Part shown: piece by piece, positions 1-12,397 of the stretch
How the letters are laid out: every line of letters starts with the position of its first letter
Position numbering within the stretch: the first letter of the stretch is position 1
Origin: Combretum micranthum
Lineage: Eukaryota; Streptophyta; Magnoliopsida; Myrtales; Combretaceae
Assembly: GCA_024138025.1 (NCBI GenBank)
Contig: JAMXBD010000689.1
Location: forward strand, 62,001 to 126,000
Length of the DNA: 64,000 nucleotides
Direction of reading: 5' to 3'
Program-made: the position numbers and the translations under genes
Notes under the pieces: model-generated
Database searches by the model: none
The model's input: only the letters and a program-made list of their open reading frames with translations
What the model was told of the DNA's origin: nothing

Positions 1-1585
1 TTATGAATTCTTTGTTAATGCTTTTGTAATAAAACACTATAAATAAAGAGAAAAGAAATTCTTTGACAGACAAAGGAGAACTGTCCATATTTTGGCGGGG
101 CGATCTTCGCAGCCATAGTGGGGTTCCTATTTAGTGTCTGATCAAATAGGGTTTAATAAAATGAGTTTGAGATGAATGGATAAATAGCTTTAAGTTCTTA
201 TATGATTTTGATGAAGTGGATGATTAGTTTAGTTTAGTTTCTTATATGAGTTATTTCCTTTAACAGTGATGGATATCTAGCATATCTTCTGAGATAGCTT
301 CTACCTCTGTTTGGATTTCATATTCAAGGTACGTAGTAACTTGCGTGTTGAATGTTAGGATAGGCATTCTAAACTGATTAAGACTTAAACTCGGCTTATA
401 ATTGATGAGTCTTGATTGTGCTTTAAGTCGTTGAATTCGGTCCGAGGAGCTACAACTTGTCATGATGCAATGACAATGTTAGAATAAACGCTTAGGCCAC
501 CTATCATGATGCAATGATTTGGCTCGGCGGGTTGTCATGATGCAATGACAATATTATAATGGGCGCTTAGGCCACTTGTCATGATGAAATGACATGGCTC
601 GGGGGTAATCGAAGGGAATATAGTAACAGTGTAACATTTACTTAAACTTGGAAAGAAGTATCATAGTTTAGTTCAACATTTATGGGAGCGTGTGAACTAG
701 TTCATGTTATGGACTGAGTCTTAGTAGAGTTGAGTAACAGCTATAAGCCCTGGATGAGATTACTGTTTCTTTTCAGTGTAACGTTATCTAGGAGATATAA
801 GTATTCGGGCTACTTATATCAACCCCTTGAGCGTCGTGAGCGTTACTCAGGACCCCAGATTCCCATTGGCTTGTTCCAGAGTGTGAGTGCTCCATTGTTG
901 ATTTGTTTATTTTAATGAAAAGATAATAACTTGTGGATTGATGCATTACAGTTAGTTAAGCTCGTGTGCCACTCCGTGTGTGATTGTATTACTTTGTACT
1001 GGGCTCCGGCTCATTATTGTTGTTGTTATTCTTTTTACAGGTATTATTGTTGTTGATGATGATGATGAGACGATGATATGATGATGTTGTTGGTATTGGT
1101 GATGCTTGACTCTTTTTTGGGTGCTTGTAATGATTCGGAGAGAATTCGTGGATGAGTGAAGTGAGTAGGAGCATGGATGTAGTTGATTATTTTATTTCTT
1201 CTTTGTTTTGTTCTATAAAGACTGGATTTAATTATAAATTTGTATTTTTTTTAAGGGCTTGTTAATGCCTAATTGATTGTAAATGATTATCTACCCTTAA
1301 GAGTAGATCATAAATGGTTTTTATAAAGTTAGTTTCTTAGAAAATTGGTTTGCTCTGTAGGGAGTAGAAGTTTATAAATATGATTTTATAAGATTTGATT
1401 TTCCGCTGTCGAATCCAGTTATTTAGAAATCTAACTAAACGATTTCATAAATTCTAAAATTGGTTTAGCAATGTTTAACATAAACACCTTCTTTTAAGAC
1501 AACCTTACGTATAATTCGTAAGAGTTATACGTGGTTGGGGACTTGGTGTACTTAATTTGAGAATTGAGCATGTCGGGTCTTTACA
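1..1585 (+). mobile_element. Right-hand part of a long LTR, cut by the window edge
   Basis: This AT-rich stretch has no conserved coding sequence and ends in GGGTCTTTACA at 1585, a CA-ending terminus typical of plant gypsy-type LTRs. Its 330-1200 part is recognisably related to 26430-27220: the same order of landmarks appears in both, including a GTACGTAGT motif, the phrase around CTTTGTACT, and the CCCAGATTCCCA block. That recurrence supports a dispersed repeat. The left end is outside the window, so its length, target duplication and lineage cannot be given. Short ORFs here (for example 730-915) show no family features. Confidence 0.45.
458..607. repeat. Two 75-bp direct repeats with a palindromic core
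   Basis: Copies begin at 458 and 533. Each opens with TGTCATGATGCAATGACA, whose six outer bases on each side are complementary. Each also carries a CGCTTAGGCCAC block and ends with a GGCTCGG motif. The repeat lies inside the LTR-like region and may be part of its regulatory portion. Confidence 0.8.
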
Positions 1586-1715
1586 GTTATGGATAGGTGT
1601 CTGGATGCTTTTTGATGAAGATAATCAGATCCTCTAATCATTGCTAACATTTTGATGCTATACCTTGAAGCATGGCTAATTTTTGAACATTAACCGCATT
1701 GGAATAAGCTATAAT

Positions 1716-2607
1716 TAGGGGCTAGCAAAAAAACTAATCGAATTGAATCAATCTGTAAACGAACCAAACCAAATTGAAAATATACTTTTTAAAAACAATT
1801 TGGTTAAAAAATTTCTAAATTTGAGTCAATTTGTAAATTTATAGTTGATTTAGATGGCTAAATCAATCCAATCTATAAAACCAAACCAAACTGTTTTAGT
1901 ATAATATAATAATATTTTACTTATAATTATAAATTCTTTTATGATGATTGATTAAATGTTGCATATTTTCTTATGATTTCATTGTGATATTTATTATTTG
2001 ATGTATATTAATTAATATTAACTTGTTTATTTTTAAAATTATTTTTTAGGTTCATGATATATATGCTTTCGCTGGTGATGTAATACTGTTTTATTCAATA
2101 GTTTTGACTTTGTTGAGTATGAAATTTGTTTTAGTTATAACTCTTTTTATGTATTGATTGTTCAATGCATTTTGTTGTTGAATCAATTCTATTTAAGGAT
2201 GATTTTTATTTATGGATGACTTCCTGTGTATTAGTTAATATATGTATTTTGTTGGTGCATAACTAATTTTGACTTACTAATTTTATGGAGAATAGTGGAT
2301 TATGAGTATGATGGATTTATAAATTTTTTTTTTTGTTGTAATTTGCAATATAACCTTTATAAAGTGATTCAGATATTAGAATATCCACATAAATACAAAA
2401 ATAAAAGAAGAAATAATATTTTTAATTAGAATTTTGATTTAATCTATAATTCAAACCAAATCATTATTTAATGGGTTGAAAAATTTTTAATCCAAACCAA
2501 ATTGTCACTTAATGTTTTGGTTCAAGATGGAAAAAAAAAAACTATAAATTATGGTTTGGTTTGATTTTTAGTAAAAACTGGATAAAATCAATTTGTACTT
2601 ACCCCTA
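1716..2607. mobile_element. Degraded hAT-like non-autonomous element
   Basis: The segment starts TAGGGG and ends CCCCTA. Subterminal regions are rich in AACCAAA and its complement TTTGGTT, the same architecture as the better preserved elements at 30792 and 43640. There is no transposase ORF. The flanking 8-mers (GCTATAAT and TCTACACC) match poorly, so no target duplication can be claimed. Confidence 0.5.
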
Positions 2608-4454
2608 TCTACACCAGTTATGGACAATGATAAAATTTCAAAAATTTAAACATTTACTTCAAGCTTAAAATAAGTTGAAGTTAAGTTCAATTTGATAAAT
2701 CATTCAAACAAATTATTTTTGTTTAGTTCTCACCAAAAACAACTTGAACCTATCCGATGCAACATAAGGTACTCTAGGTATGACTATAAGAATGCCCGGT
2801 GCTTCTAAAGGATCTTTTCAACTTCTTTGTTTTTAGCTTATTAATTTTAATTTTTTATAGGAAACTATGTTGTTTTTAAAAATTTTAAAAAATATTTATT
2901 TTAAACAATTTATTATAAATTTAGAATATTTTAATTTTTATCTATTATTTATATCTATAAAAAATGTTTGTTCTTGGAATCTAAATGAAATATTAATTTA
3001 GGATGAATCAGGGTCATGCGTGATTCAAGCTAATAGAATGGTTAGGGTCATGTCAAACTCAGGCGGACACACAAGTGAAACAAGCAAAGATTTCTCACCA
3101 TAACATGGTTGTGGTTAGCCTTTGAAGGAACATCAAACTAACACTTTTGGAAATGTAGTAGCAGGTGGAACATCATAGTTAGCTATGATGTTCTAAGGTG
3201 GTTTAAAAAGGCAATTTGTCGGTTCACGATTAGGGGCTTAAATTGGTGATTTTAGTAAACAGAAGGTAGCTTTGTGGAATTAGAAGTGGAGCTTCTGGTG
3301 GCAGTTTTTTCCATGGTGGGTTGTGGATTTTTCTTATTTCGTTTGCTTTAAGAGACATTAGGGACGATGTTTAATTTTAAGTGGGGTTATAACAGACAAG
3401 TAAATTGAATAAAGGTTATGGACTTTTAAAATAATTTTTTCCTACTTAAGCATTGTAGAATTATGAGCTTTTAAATTGTTGAATTGATACGTAAGGAAAA
3501 CTAGAGAATTCACTTAGATTATTTATTAAATTACTTACAATCAATTGTAAAGCAATTTTGGTAATTTTTTTTTTCAATTTATGCTCAAAATTTATTCTCT
3601 TGTGCTGTGTCATTTATACTTTGATAGATTCGAATGATGAAATCTTAGTGAAAAAAAGTTATTAGATATTTAAGCTTTAATCTTGAGTTGGGATTGAATT
3701 AAGGTTGCTAGTGAGAGGCTAACTTGTTGCATTTTTAAGTTTACTCTAAAGTATGTCCATTTCTTAGGAAATTTTGAGAGCCTTGTAATATTTAGTGAAA
3801 GAACAAATAAAATTCATCACTTGGTAATCTTTCAAAAAATAAAATTATTTTTGGAGTAAAATAAAAGAATCTGAAATGCAAAAGTTCATTAGTGGGCCTC
3901 ATAGACTCAAGTGATTAAGTTTGAGGGCTGCCCTATTTCGGGGATAACACTTATTGACTTGAATGATGAAGTCACTTGATTGAAAACTTGCTACAAGAGT
4001 TGTGAGAAAAGTATGAGAAAATTGGACTTAATTTGTTTAAATTGTAATTGAATTTTTAGTAGCAAATGTTTGATGGGTTCCTTCAAAACCTACAGCCCGA
4101 GATCATTTGGCATAGGACGCACTAATTGAGAAAACTACTCTAACTAAAACCATAAATTGCAATTAGGTTAAGATAGCCATGAAAATTTAATAGGGCAGGA
4201 AGTTAGATTCCACAAAATACATAAAAATCTATTCATAATTCCATTAAGGAAAGATATTTATCATTAGAAGATGTTAATAAATTAAAGAACACAAATCTAT
4301 ATCAATTTATGTAATAAGAATAAATTTGGATAACTTTCTTTTTTTTAGGGTTATCAAAATCTTTATACCTTGATATGAATTATTAAAACCGTCGTTACTT
4401 TCCTTTCTTTAATGTAATTAAAGCATAAGGTACTATTAATAATAAAGCTCAACT
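2608..4454. other. Non-coding AT-rich stretch
   Basis: No ORF with family features, RNA gene or clear mobile-element end was seen. The interval around 3000-3350 is less AT-rich and contains a perfect hairpin, so it is probably an old repeat fragment. Confidence 0.6.
3168..3193. repeat. Perfect 11-bp inverted repeat, 4-nt loop
   Basis: GAACATCATAG and CTATGATGTTC flank the loop TTAG. It stands alone, with no T-run following, so it is not an obvious terminator. It may be a remnant of a repeat. Confidence 0.85.
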
Positions 4455-4460
4455 TTTATG

Positions 4461-4468
4461 TATAAATA
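4461..4468 (+). promoter_or_regulatory. Possible TATA box (TATAAATA)
   Basis: It lies about 69 bp upstream of the ATG at 4530, a normal spacing for a plant promoter with a short leader. It is supported only by this match and its position. Confidence 0.3.
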
Positions 4469-4529
4469 CATAAAAAACACCTCATAACATGACAATCAAT
4501 ACTAGAGAGGACGAAAATATAAGGAACAA

Positions 4530-4622
4530 ATGGAGAATCTTCCAGTTTCCATGTTTGTTCTTTTTCTCCTCCTGGCTACATGTCAGAGTTCATTTTCTTT
4601 GTTACTCCTCACAAAATGTTAA
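4530..4622 (+). CDS. Short ORF resembling a secretion signal peptide
   Basis: A 30-codon ORF begins MENLPVSM, continues with a strongly hydrophobic core (FVLFLLLA) and then small and polar residues (TCQSS) that resemble a signal-peptidase site. It stops at TAA 4620 just after a cysteine. This looks like the first exon or truncated 5' end of a small secreted protein gene, as in plant cysteine-rich peptide families, but no mature peptide follows in any frame. A TATA-like sequence is well placed upstream. It could equally be a chance ORF in AT-rich DNA. Confidence 0.22.
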   Translation: MENLPVSMFVLFLLLATCQSSFSLLLLTKC

Positions 4623-4710
4623 AATTTCATTTTTCTATTTTCTCTCGGTTGGTGTTTTTTGGATTCTAATGACATATTACATTTTAAACTTTATGGGAGA
4701 CGGAAAATAA

Positions 4711-5444
4711 ACTTGCATTATCCCACATGAAAAACAGTAATTAAGCAATTTCAATTTTTTTTCTCTAAATGGCCATTTTATGTGTTCACTTAGGCCTTTA
4801 ATGTTTTAAATTACTTGCTTTGCTCCCTCTACATGACCATCTTTAGCTTTAAAATCAAATGAATGGGTCCTTTAAGTATTTATTTTTAATGATTTTATCA
4901 TATGAATAAATAACTACCACAGGCCATAAAGTTTATGTTTCAAAAATTTGTAGTTTAAGAGCTCAGCTTAACACACCAAGCAAACTACGAACTTAAGACC
5001 TCTATAGGCATCAAAACATGAGAAAAATGTAATATTAAGATGAATTCCACTAATGCCCATAAGTGACTTTATGTATTAACCGGAGGAAAAAAAAAATTAA
5101 CAATAGGTTCTTTGGAGGTACATGATTAAAAAGCCTAAAAAAGAAAAGTTTTACTTTTATTGAGTAGTTCTTTTATAAAATATATAATCTATATTGAAAG
5201 AATTAAATTTTACTTTCCTTTATACCCTTTTAGTGGGAGTAAAAAAAAAAGAAGAAGAAGAAAAGATTATGACCCATCCTCATTCCTCACCCGTATCTTC
5301 TCACAGAAAAATTTGTCAGCATTAATTTATGGCTGGCTTTCTTCTAAAAAGCATAAAAATACATGTGCTGGGAAGGTTAAGAAAAACTATATCTTATATT
5401 TTTGTTACATGTGGGTAAATTAATTATTTCATAAAAAGTGCTTG
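4711..5444. other. Non-coding AT-rich stretch
   Basis: Nothing beyond low-complexity runs was recognised. The ORF at 5160-5423 is poly-Lys/Arg from an A-rich run and is not credible. Confidence 0.6.
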
Positions 5445-5945
5445 TAAAAAATCCGTTCACCGAGGTATTATTCGCTTTCATCAAATATCATACGGTTTTA
5501 TCCTTTGTGCTAGCTGTTTCTCAAGAGGTCATCTATCATGGGAGTGCTCTCAATGAGTATAATTTTAGAATTTTGATAAACTCCAAGCTATTACACCAAA
5601 AGATACCTCAATGATTAGAGTTGCACACCCCTTATATTATCACATGTTCCCCCACCTATAGAACTAACTTCTCTTCAATTTCGTTATATAATAATATACA
5701 CCCACGTAGGGAAGACACTAGAAGTGTTCTATATAGTTCAAGAGGTATCGTCACTTTAAGGCACTTTGCCCTGTATAACACTTAATTCCCCTATATTTGG
5801 CTGGTGAATTGCTCCGATACCGCTTGTAATGACCAAAAACTTTGCTCATCGAAATATTGTCTACTTTAGCCAAATACGCATGGTTTTATCCTTGGTGTCA
5901 GTTACTTCCTAGGAGGTCACCTATCCTGAAAGGGAGCTTCCATAT
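5445..5945 (-). mobile_element. TRIM-like miniature LTR element
   Basis: Two diverged direct copies begin at TTGTAA near 5445 and 5825. They share a GGTTTTATCCTT block, then GAGGTCA(C/T)CTATC. Immediately left of the right copy is CTCCGATACCGC, the reverse complement of a primer-binding site like the tRNA-Met type (GGTATC-GAG), which puts the element on the minus strand. The roughly 260-bp interior has no coding capacity. Ends and target duplication were not resolved. Confidence 0.45.
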
Positions 5946-6240
5946 TCCCGTTGATGAGACTGTCTAGTTAACCATTTAACTGTTAAAATAAATATAATGG
6001 TTGAAATATTAACTATTACAATAATTCGATCACGGTTGGATATAGTGTAAGCCATTGGATAGTCAACGGGATCAGTCCCGTCAAAATTAATGATGGAACA
6101 ACAGAATTTCCCCTAAACATAACAACTCTCATTTGATAGAAGCCAAAAACATTTACTTTATGCCTTAGAATAGCCCATTTTGTTTATCATTATCTCACAA
6201 CTGTCTTATTTGATTTTTAATTGTAATATATAAACTATAC

Positions 6241-6981
6241 TAGACATAGGCACGGTTCGGTTCTGAACCAAGAACCGAACTGGAACCGTCATTGATGGTT
6301 CTAGAAAGGGAACCGAATCGATTAGACGGTTCTAGAACCAGCTAAGGAACCATCAGTTTTTCAGTTCCTAAACGGTTCTAGACTTAGAACCGAGTGGAAC
6401 CGGCGGTTCGAACCTATTCCATTAAAAAAAAAAAAAAAATTATGTAAGAAAATTTTAAAAATTATATTAAATATATAATTTTTAATGTTTACACTATTTC
6501 ATATGAATAGTAAAATTTATTACCTATTTACAATATTTAATGTTTTATAATCAATAATACAAATAAACATAAAAATTTATAATAAACTTCTCTTAAAAGA
6601 AAAATTCATTCTGTAATAACGTGGGTTATTTTTTGTATTACAATTTTCTTATTATCCTCTAGAGTATTTCGCGATCTCATATTACTAATTATAATTGATA
6701 TTAGTTGTGTTTATATATAAATAAATACGCATTCTAAAATTTTTTTAGAAACTTTGGCTAAATAATTTAATACTTTTAGATCCAATAATTAATTATTATA
6801 GTTTAATTTTTTTTTTTACATAAGAAAAAGATAGTTCTACAGTTCAAAACTAGAACCGGAACCGCCGGTTCTATAGAATCGGACTGGAACCATGGAAGAT
6901 GTTCTGGTTCCTCATTTTCAAGATCCGAAATTAGCGGTTCAGGTTCTGGTTTGATTCGGTTCGGAACCGTGATGATGTCTA
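6241..6981. mobile_element. hAT-like non-autonomous element with near-perfect 8-bp TSD
   Basis: Terminal inverted repeats TAGACAT...CACGGTTC and its complement ...GATGTCTA bound a 741-bp segment. Its ends are filled with GGTTC/GAACC repeats in both orientations (GGTTCTAGAACC and similar). Flanking 8-mers AACTATAC (6233-6240) and TACTATAC (6982-6989) match at 7 of 8 positions, as expected for hAT transposition. The interior is AT-rich without a transposase ORF. Confidence 0.68.
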
Positions 6982-6989
6982 TACTATAC

Positions 6990-8029
6990 TATAAGTTATA
7001 ACATTCGATTTAAAATCAATTTATATATATATATATATATATATATCAGATACTTGCCTCCAATGAACAATAAGGAAAAGGAAAAGTTTGTTATATAACC
7101 TTCAACAAATCAACAAAGGTTCTAATGAGCAAGTATGAAACATGATGATCCCAATTACTACTAATTGTATTTATTCTATAGGGAACTTATATACTTACTA
7201 TCAACTTTACAGTTCCGTCACAAACTGGAATCGTACTGCTTATAATATTATTATTATTAAATTAATTATAAAAAATAAGTGTAAAAAGATATCAATGATT
7301 TCATCATCATTGGGATAAATTTGAACGGTTCAATAGGATTAGCACTATTATAATCATTATAAGATCATAAAATTTTTCTTATTCTAAACTTGAATTGAAT
7401 ATCAATTCAATTCAAATGTTTTATTATGATAAATTGTAACTCATATTTGGGAAACCTATTTCTAAAGTAAAGTGCAGGAGAGCATTAGCTTTCACACTTT
7501 GACGGCACCTATGGCTTTTTAATGGATCGTAATATTACAAACTCTTTCGTTTTGTTTGTTTTTTGTTAGAGTCATGCTATCTAATATAAATATAATGGTA
7601 AACGATTTTAAGTGGAGTAATAATACTTACAATAATTATAATACAATTAAAATAGAACAAAAGAAGTCAGACCACATAATTGCACACATGGTCCATCAAT
7701 GATAATAGGATAATATCAAAATTATTATCTAAACTTTGGGTTTTTTATTTATTAATTTTATATCTAAATTTTAAAAAGTACTAAATGGCATACCTAATTT
7801 TAACTTGTTAAATTTAGAATTTAAAATTGATGAATATAATATCTAATTAAACTTCTATTAGTCAAGTTTACTTGGAAAAGAAGAAGAAGAAGATGATGTG
7901 ATAAAGTGATAAATACTTGTTAGTAAAAAATATAGGTATAAACAATAAGAGTAAAACTAATTATTTTATCAAGCAAAAGTTTGATTAAATATTACAGTTT
8001 CACATTAGATGTACGTTGAGGGTAATGTT
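6990..8029. other. Non-coding AT-rich stretch
   Basis: A (TA)n tract lies near its left end. No gene, promoter or element end was recognised. Confidence 0.55.
7022..7046. repeat. (TA)n microsatellite
   Basis: Uninterrupted TA dinucleotides, about 12 units. Confidence 0.95.
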
Positions 8030-8290
8030 AAGATGGATCAGAGCCCAGGACATGCTTGTGGCAAATGCAACGACAACGGATGCATTGCACTTTTACAAAG
8101 GAAGATATGGGAACAGTAATGGACCATGTGGCGAAGGAAAATGTCTTTGTTTATGGCCTTGTTAATTCGTGATATTGGCTGGCAAAAAATAAAGTAAGGA
8201 CTGAATATGGCGATATTGCCCTTAGAGTTTATACCGTAATGATGGATGACCACAATGGTTTTGCTTGGGAATCTATGAAATTTAACTATG
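8030..8290 (+). pseudogene. Unidentified decayed coding remnant
   Basis: This block is less AT-rich than its flanks and reads as protein-like in two consecutive plus frames. One frame gives ...AQDMLVANATTTDALHFYK. After a frameshift near 8097 another gives DHVAKENVFVYGLVNS, a stop at 8170, then TEYGDIALRVYTVMMDDHN. I do not recognise the family. The pattern fits one frameshift plus one nonsense change in an old exon. The minus-strand ORF over the same bases is a shadow. Confidence 0.28.
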
Positions 8291-10085
8291 ATATATTATC
8301 ACTAAGACTCTGACTGTTACACCTTTCAATGGTAGTAAAGAAGGGCACAGCCAAATACTAAAGGTAAACAATATTACAAAAGGATAATTATAAAATGGTA
8401 CCTGAACTTTTCAAAATAACAATTAATACCTAAATAAAGTTTTTGTGATTTTTTCATACTGAATTTGGTTTTGATAATTTTAGTGCTGAATAAACTTTTC
8501 GTGGACATTTTTAATACCTCATTTTACGTACTTTAGGTACGAAAAAAAACAAACAAAACTTTTTCAGGTATCAAAATTGTCAAAATCAAACTTTAGTTAT
8601 TACAAAATATCAACCTTTAGAGATACATTTATTTAACATATCAACTTATAGGGGATTATAAAACCCTTAAATTTTGGAACTCTCAAAAAATAACCCTAGA
8701 GCTAAATACTGAAACTGAAACCCTAAAACCAACCCAAGTTAAAACCGAACTCTAGAAACTCTCAATAAGATCAAATACGAAATTTCATAACCTTAAGAGA
8801 AAAGAGTACCTTAAAAAAAAATGAAAATCCAACAATTGTTTGACTCGGAATTGCTACGCTAAACAATTAATCTATCTGATTTCTAACACGTAAATTGAAC
8901 AATGTCCAAATAATATTCAATAACAAAATTATAAAACCTTAGATCTTTTGGTGAATTTTTAGAATAAAAAATTTAAAATTAATACCAAAAGTCAAACCAA
9001 ATCAACGTTTAACCTTCAAAGCCTTACACCCGATTAGTTAATCCCGAGAACTGTAAAATATTAAATAAATCATAAAAATAGAGTAAACTTAAAATATGAA
9101 CCAAATATTAAACATAAACCCCCTAGATTTTATAATCTTACGAGTAAAAGCCGGAATTGAAACCGGATTTTTAGAGCCACCGTAGGTCAACATTAAGATC
9201 TAGAGGATTTAGATCCTACAAAAACCGCGCTAGAAACCCTAAAAATATAAAAATAAGTTAACCCTAGATTATAACCGAAAAATGTCATATAACCTAAAAA
9301 AAAATAGATTCGCCAAAAATTGTCGTTTCAAACTTAAATGTTCGGTTTTCAAAATCAAGGTCTCGACACGTAAAACAAGAAAAATATTCTGCAAATCAAT
9401 CAAGACTCGTAATGAGATAAGAATCGTAAAATATTAGTTACAAAGTTTTTCAACTTCTGAAAATTAGATATAATTTTTACACATATTTTTTTCACTACTA
9501 GTCATTTATTTGTCTTATTCACTCTTCAATTATTGTTTATTACTATTCACTATCTCTACTTTAACAAACTTTTTGTGGCCATTTTTGGTACCTTCGTTAA
9601 TTTGTTAACTTCGTTATGACGTGAACGTATGGACTAATCACGTCATGACACGTGACATTTGACTTGCACTTTGTCATTTTTTAATTACTTCTCCTTTCTG
9701 ACATGGAAATTTGTTAATTTTAATTTTAATTTTCATTATAAATTATTTTAATTGATAATAATTATTTTATTTTATTTTTTAAAAGAATTTTATGTAAACT
9801 TACTCAAGCCTAAACCACCACAATGCTAGCCCATAGTTCATTTACAATATTTTGTTTTTCCATCGTTACGCTTCAATTTCATCTTATATATAAGTCCAGT
9901 TCCCAAAAGTTTTCCATGTGGGACTTAGGACTAATAGAAAAAAATTAGATTATCAAACTAGCAAGTTCAAGCCCTACATTTTCGGCTTCTACAGCATCTT
10001 CTTCACTTCATCTCATCTTTCTATCATTGTATTCCTTAAACATAGTTATTATAATTACTTTCTATAATCCATTAAGGTTGACGTC
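8291..10085. other. Non-coding stretch with repeat debris
   Basis: 8390-8600 has the wording of common plant MITE-like repeats (a TGGTACCTGAACTTTT-type end and a later complementary piece). 8640-9430 looks like LTR-type leader sequence. No reliable ends were found. A TATA-like TATATATAA sits at 9885-9893. Confidence 0.45.
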
Positions 10086-10208
10086 ATGGAGACCAATACT
10101 GCACCACTAAGTTTTGGTGAGGCATCCAATCCGTCGACTCCATTATTAGAGACAAAATACCATCGGTCATTGTATGTAAGGAAATTTGAGCAACCAACCA
10201 CTAACTAG
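10086..10208 (+). CDS. 40-codon ORF, possible first exon
   Basis: The ORF runs from METNTAPLSFGEASNPSTPL to a TAG at 10206. It follows a TATA-like sequence at 9885-9893 and a pyrimidine-rich leader. A good donor-like GTATGTAAG occurs inside it near 10170, so it could be a truncated first exon. No downstream exon or homologous family was recognised, and chance is a serious alternative. Confidence 0.15.
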   Translation: METNTAPLSFGEASNPSTPLLETKYHRSLYVRKFEQPTTN

Positions 10209-10929
10209 ATTTTCATATTTTCATCTATGGACAAATAGATAGCCAAAGATTCCAAGATAATGTATAATATAACATAACCAGATCAAATTGGAAACACATG
10301 TTATTTTAAGTGTATATTAACACAACACAACACATGTTTGTTGTCCTTTGTTTTTCACTTTTGAAAATATGGATTTTGTCTTCATACATTCAAAATTGCT
10401 CTGTTTTTAATTAAGAAATAGAGGATTGGTCTAGAGTTAAGCCGGAGATCTGAATCCTGGATTGGTTCAAAACTATTAATTTGAGTAAATGTTGAAATAA
10501 AGTAGATTGGTTTTGTATGGAGCCTGAAGTTAAGGTTTAATACACGACTTATTTTATTGACATACATACAAGTATTTTTTTGTTTGGTTTTTAATATTAT
10601 TTTATTATTATCTTTGTGGTTATCCCATCATTACCATTTTAATGGTTGCTACTGTTTCATTTTAATGGTATTTAATATGAATTTAGATCATTCAGTTCTT
10701 CTAATGGTTTGATGTAGCTGGTAGTGGGTGCATTTCTTAAAATGATCAATATGGGCACTAGCCTTTCTAAGAGCTTAGTTGGTTAATAGTGCTCATTTGT
10801 ATTGGACTTAGATATGAATTATGAAGAATCATACTGCAAATTAGTTTATAAATTTAAAATCGTGAGTTAGAAAGTTTTTGTTTGTTTCTACTAACGAAAG
10901 CGAAATGGGTGCAGTGATTTTAGCTGATG
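10209..10929. other. Non-coding stretch
   Basis: No gene or repeat ends could be supported here. Confidence 0.5.
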
Positions 10930-11583
10930 CTTTCTCTGTGATGCTATATACGGTTTTTTATGTTGGAATCAAGCCGCAGTGAGACACTGTAGTTGTTAAG
11001 AAGTATGGAAGTACAAAGTGAAGTACAAAGCTTAGATAGAGTTCCAGAGAGAGAAAGACAGAAAAGTGAGAAAACCCTAGAATGAGAAACTCTAGATGAA
11101 GGAAATCTTATTCCTATTGTAATCCACCAATTGTAGTGAATAATTTCAAGATCCACTAGCGAAATTTAGTAATGAAAACTTGTAATCACATTATATTTTA
11201 TAGTGGAAGAATTTGTGAGCTACTAGTCGCATGGTTTTTCTGCATTGGGTTTTCCACGTTAAATCCTGATGTTATTTCAATTCGCATTTCAATTTATATA
11301 TTGTTGATTGTTGATCACATTGGCAAGAGGAAAAGTGAGGAAACCCTAATCAAGTGGTTTTCCCATATCGGTTGTGGAAAGAGAGAAAAGTGATCTGTTG
11401 GAAAGAGAAAAGTGAGGCTTTGAGATAAGGAGAGGCACACGCTTGTTCCATATTGTTAAGGAGATCCTAAATATATGGTTATATGGTATATATTAGATGA
11501 CTTTAAATCAAGATATCCTAAGTATACATATACTTGGAAGAGTCTATCAACATTTAATCGTAGTTTTTCTCATGCCTAGGTAG
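10930..11583 (+). mobile_element. Rearranged copia LTR fragment
   Basis: From about 11020 the sequence matches the right half of the copia LTR found at 13019-13797. Shared blocks are the GAGAGAGAAAG...AGTGAG...AAACCCTAGA stretch, TGTAATCCACCA, and the GTTTTCCACGT block. It is followed by a shuffled piece and then by left-LTR wording. It lacks clean ends and a primer-binding site. Confidence 0.5.
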
Positions 11584-12397
11584 CACCAACTCATATGTCT
11601 ATAACTAAAGGGAGCCTAAATATATATCGGATATATATTTAGAAGACTTTGGAATCAAAGTAAGTGGATCAGCACGCTTTGAATAAGGAGATCCTAAATA
11701 TATGATGATATATATTTAGAAGACTTTAAATCAAGATGTCCTAATATGTGATATACGTGGAAGATGACTTGAAGATAGGGATTTGTTTGTGTAAACAAAA
11801 GATGAAATTGTTTTGTACGCTGGCAACTGAGAGGACAAGGCCGTTGGCTTCATTGAATCATAATTCGGCATTGATTGCTCCAAATGCTAAAGGTCAACAC
11901 TCAAATCCAAAACCACCAGCCTTTAATTAAACATTAATAACCTTGAGTGTCTGTTAGTTTTCCTTGTGTTGTTACATATATATTCTCCTTATTATCTTAG
12001 GGTTTGCATGGAATAAGTGTGCCTCTTCTCAAGCCTAGATAGAGAGTTCTAGAGAGAGAAAGAGAGAAAAGTGAGGAAACCCTAGAGTAAAGACTTTAGA
12101 TGAAGGAAATCTTGTCCTATTATAATCCACCAGTTGTGGTGAAGCTGCTATGAGATCCACTATTGTGGCAATGAATAGAGATCACCGTTTGTGGTGATGA
12201 TTGAATAATCCACTAAAGAGATATAGTGAAGAACAATTATAATCTTATATTGTTTATAGTGGAAGAATTTGAGCGCTGCTGGTCCCATGGTTTTTCACGC
12301 AAAATCCTGGTGTGATTACAATTTTGCATTTTGGTTAATATCTGTTGGTTGTTAATCGCATTGGCAAGAGAAAAAGGTTGGATCCTTTTTCCTAACA
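11584..12397 (+). mobile_element. Copia LTR joined at its primer-binding site to TRIM sequence
   Basis: The segment matches the LTR of the element at 13019-16308, apart from the first few bases: CAACTCATATG near its left end, then the ATATATTTAGAAGACTTTGG block. It ends in TCCTAACA at 12397. It is followed by AATGGTATCGAAGCC, a degraded tRNA-Met primer-binding site, but the bases after that belong to the TRIM at 12398-12771 and not to copia gag. Confidence 0.6.

Noticed and set aside
5160..5423. 87-codon ORF with a Lys/Arg run
   Set aside because: The basic run comes from an AAG/GAA-rich tract, and the rest has no family features.
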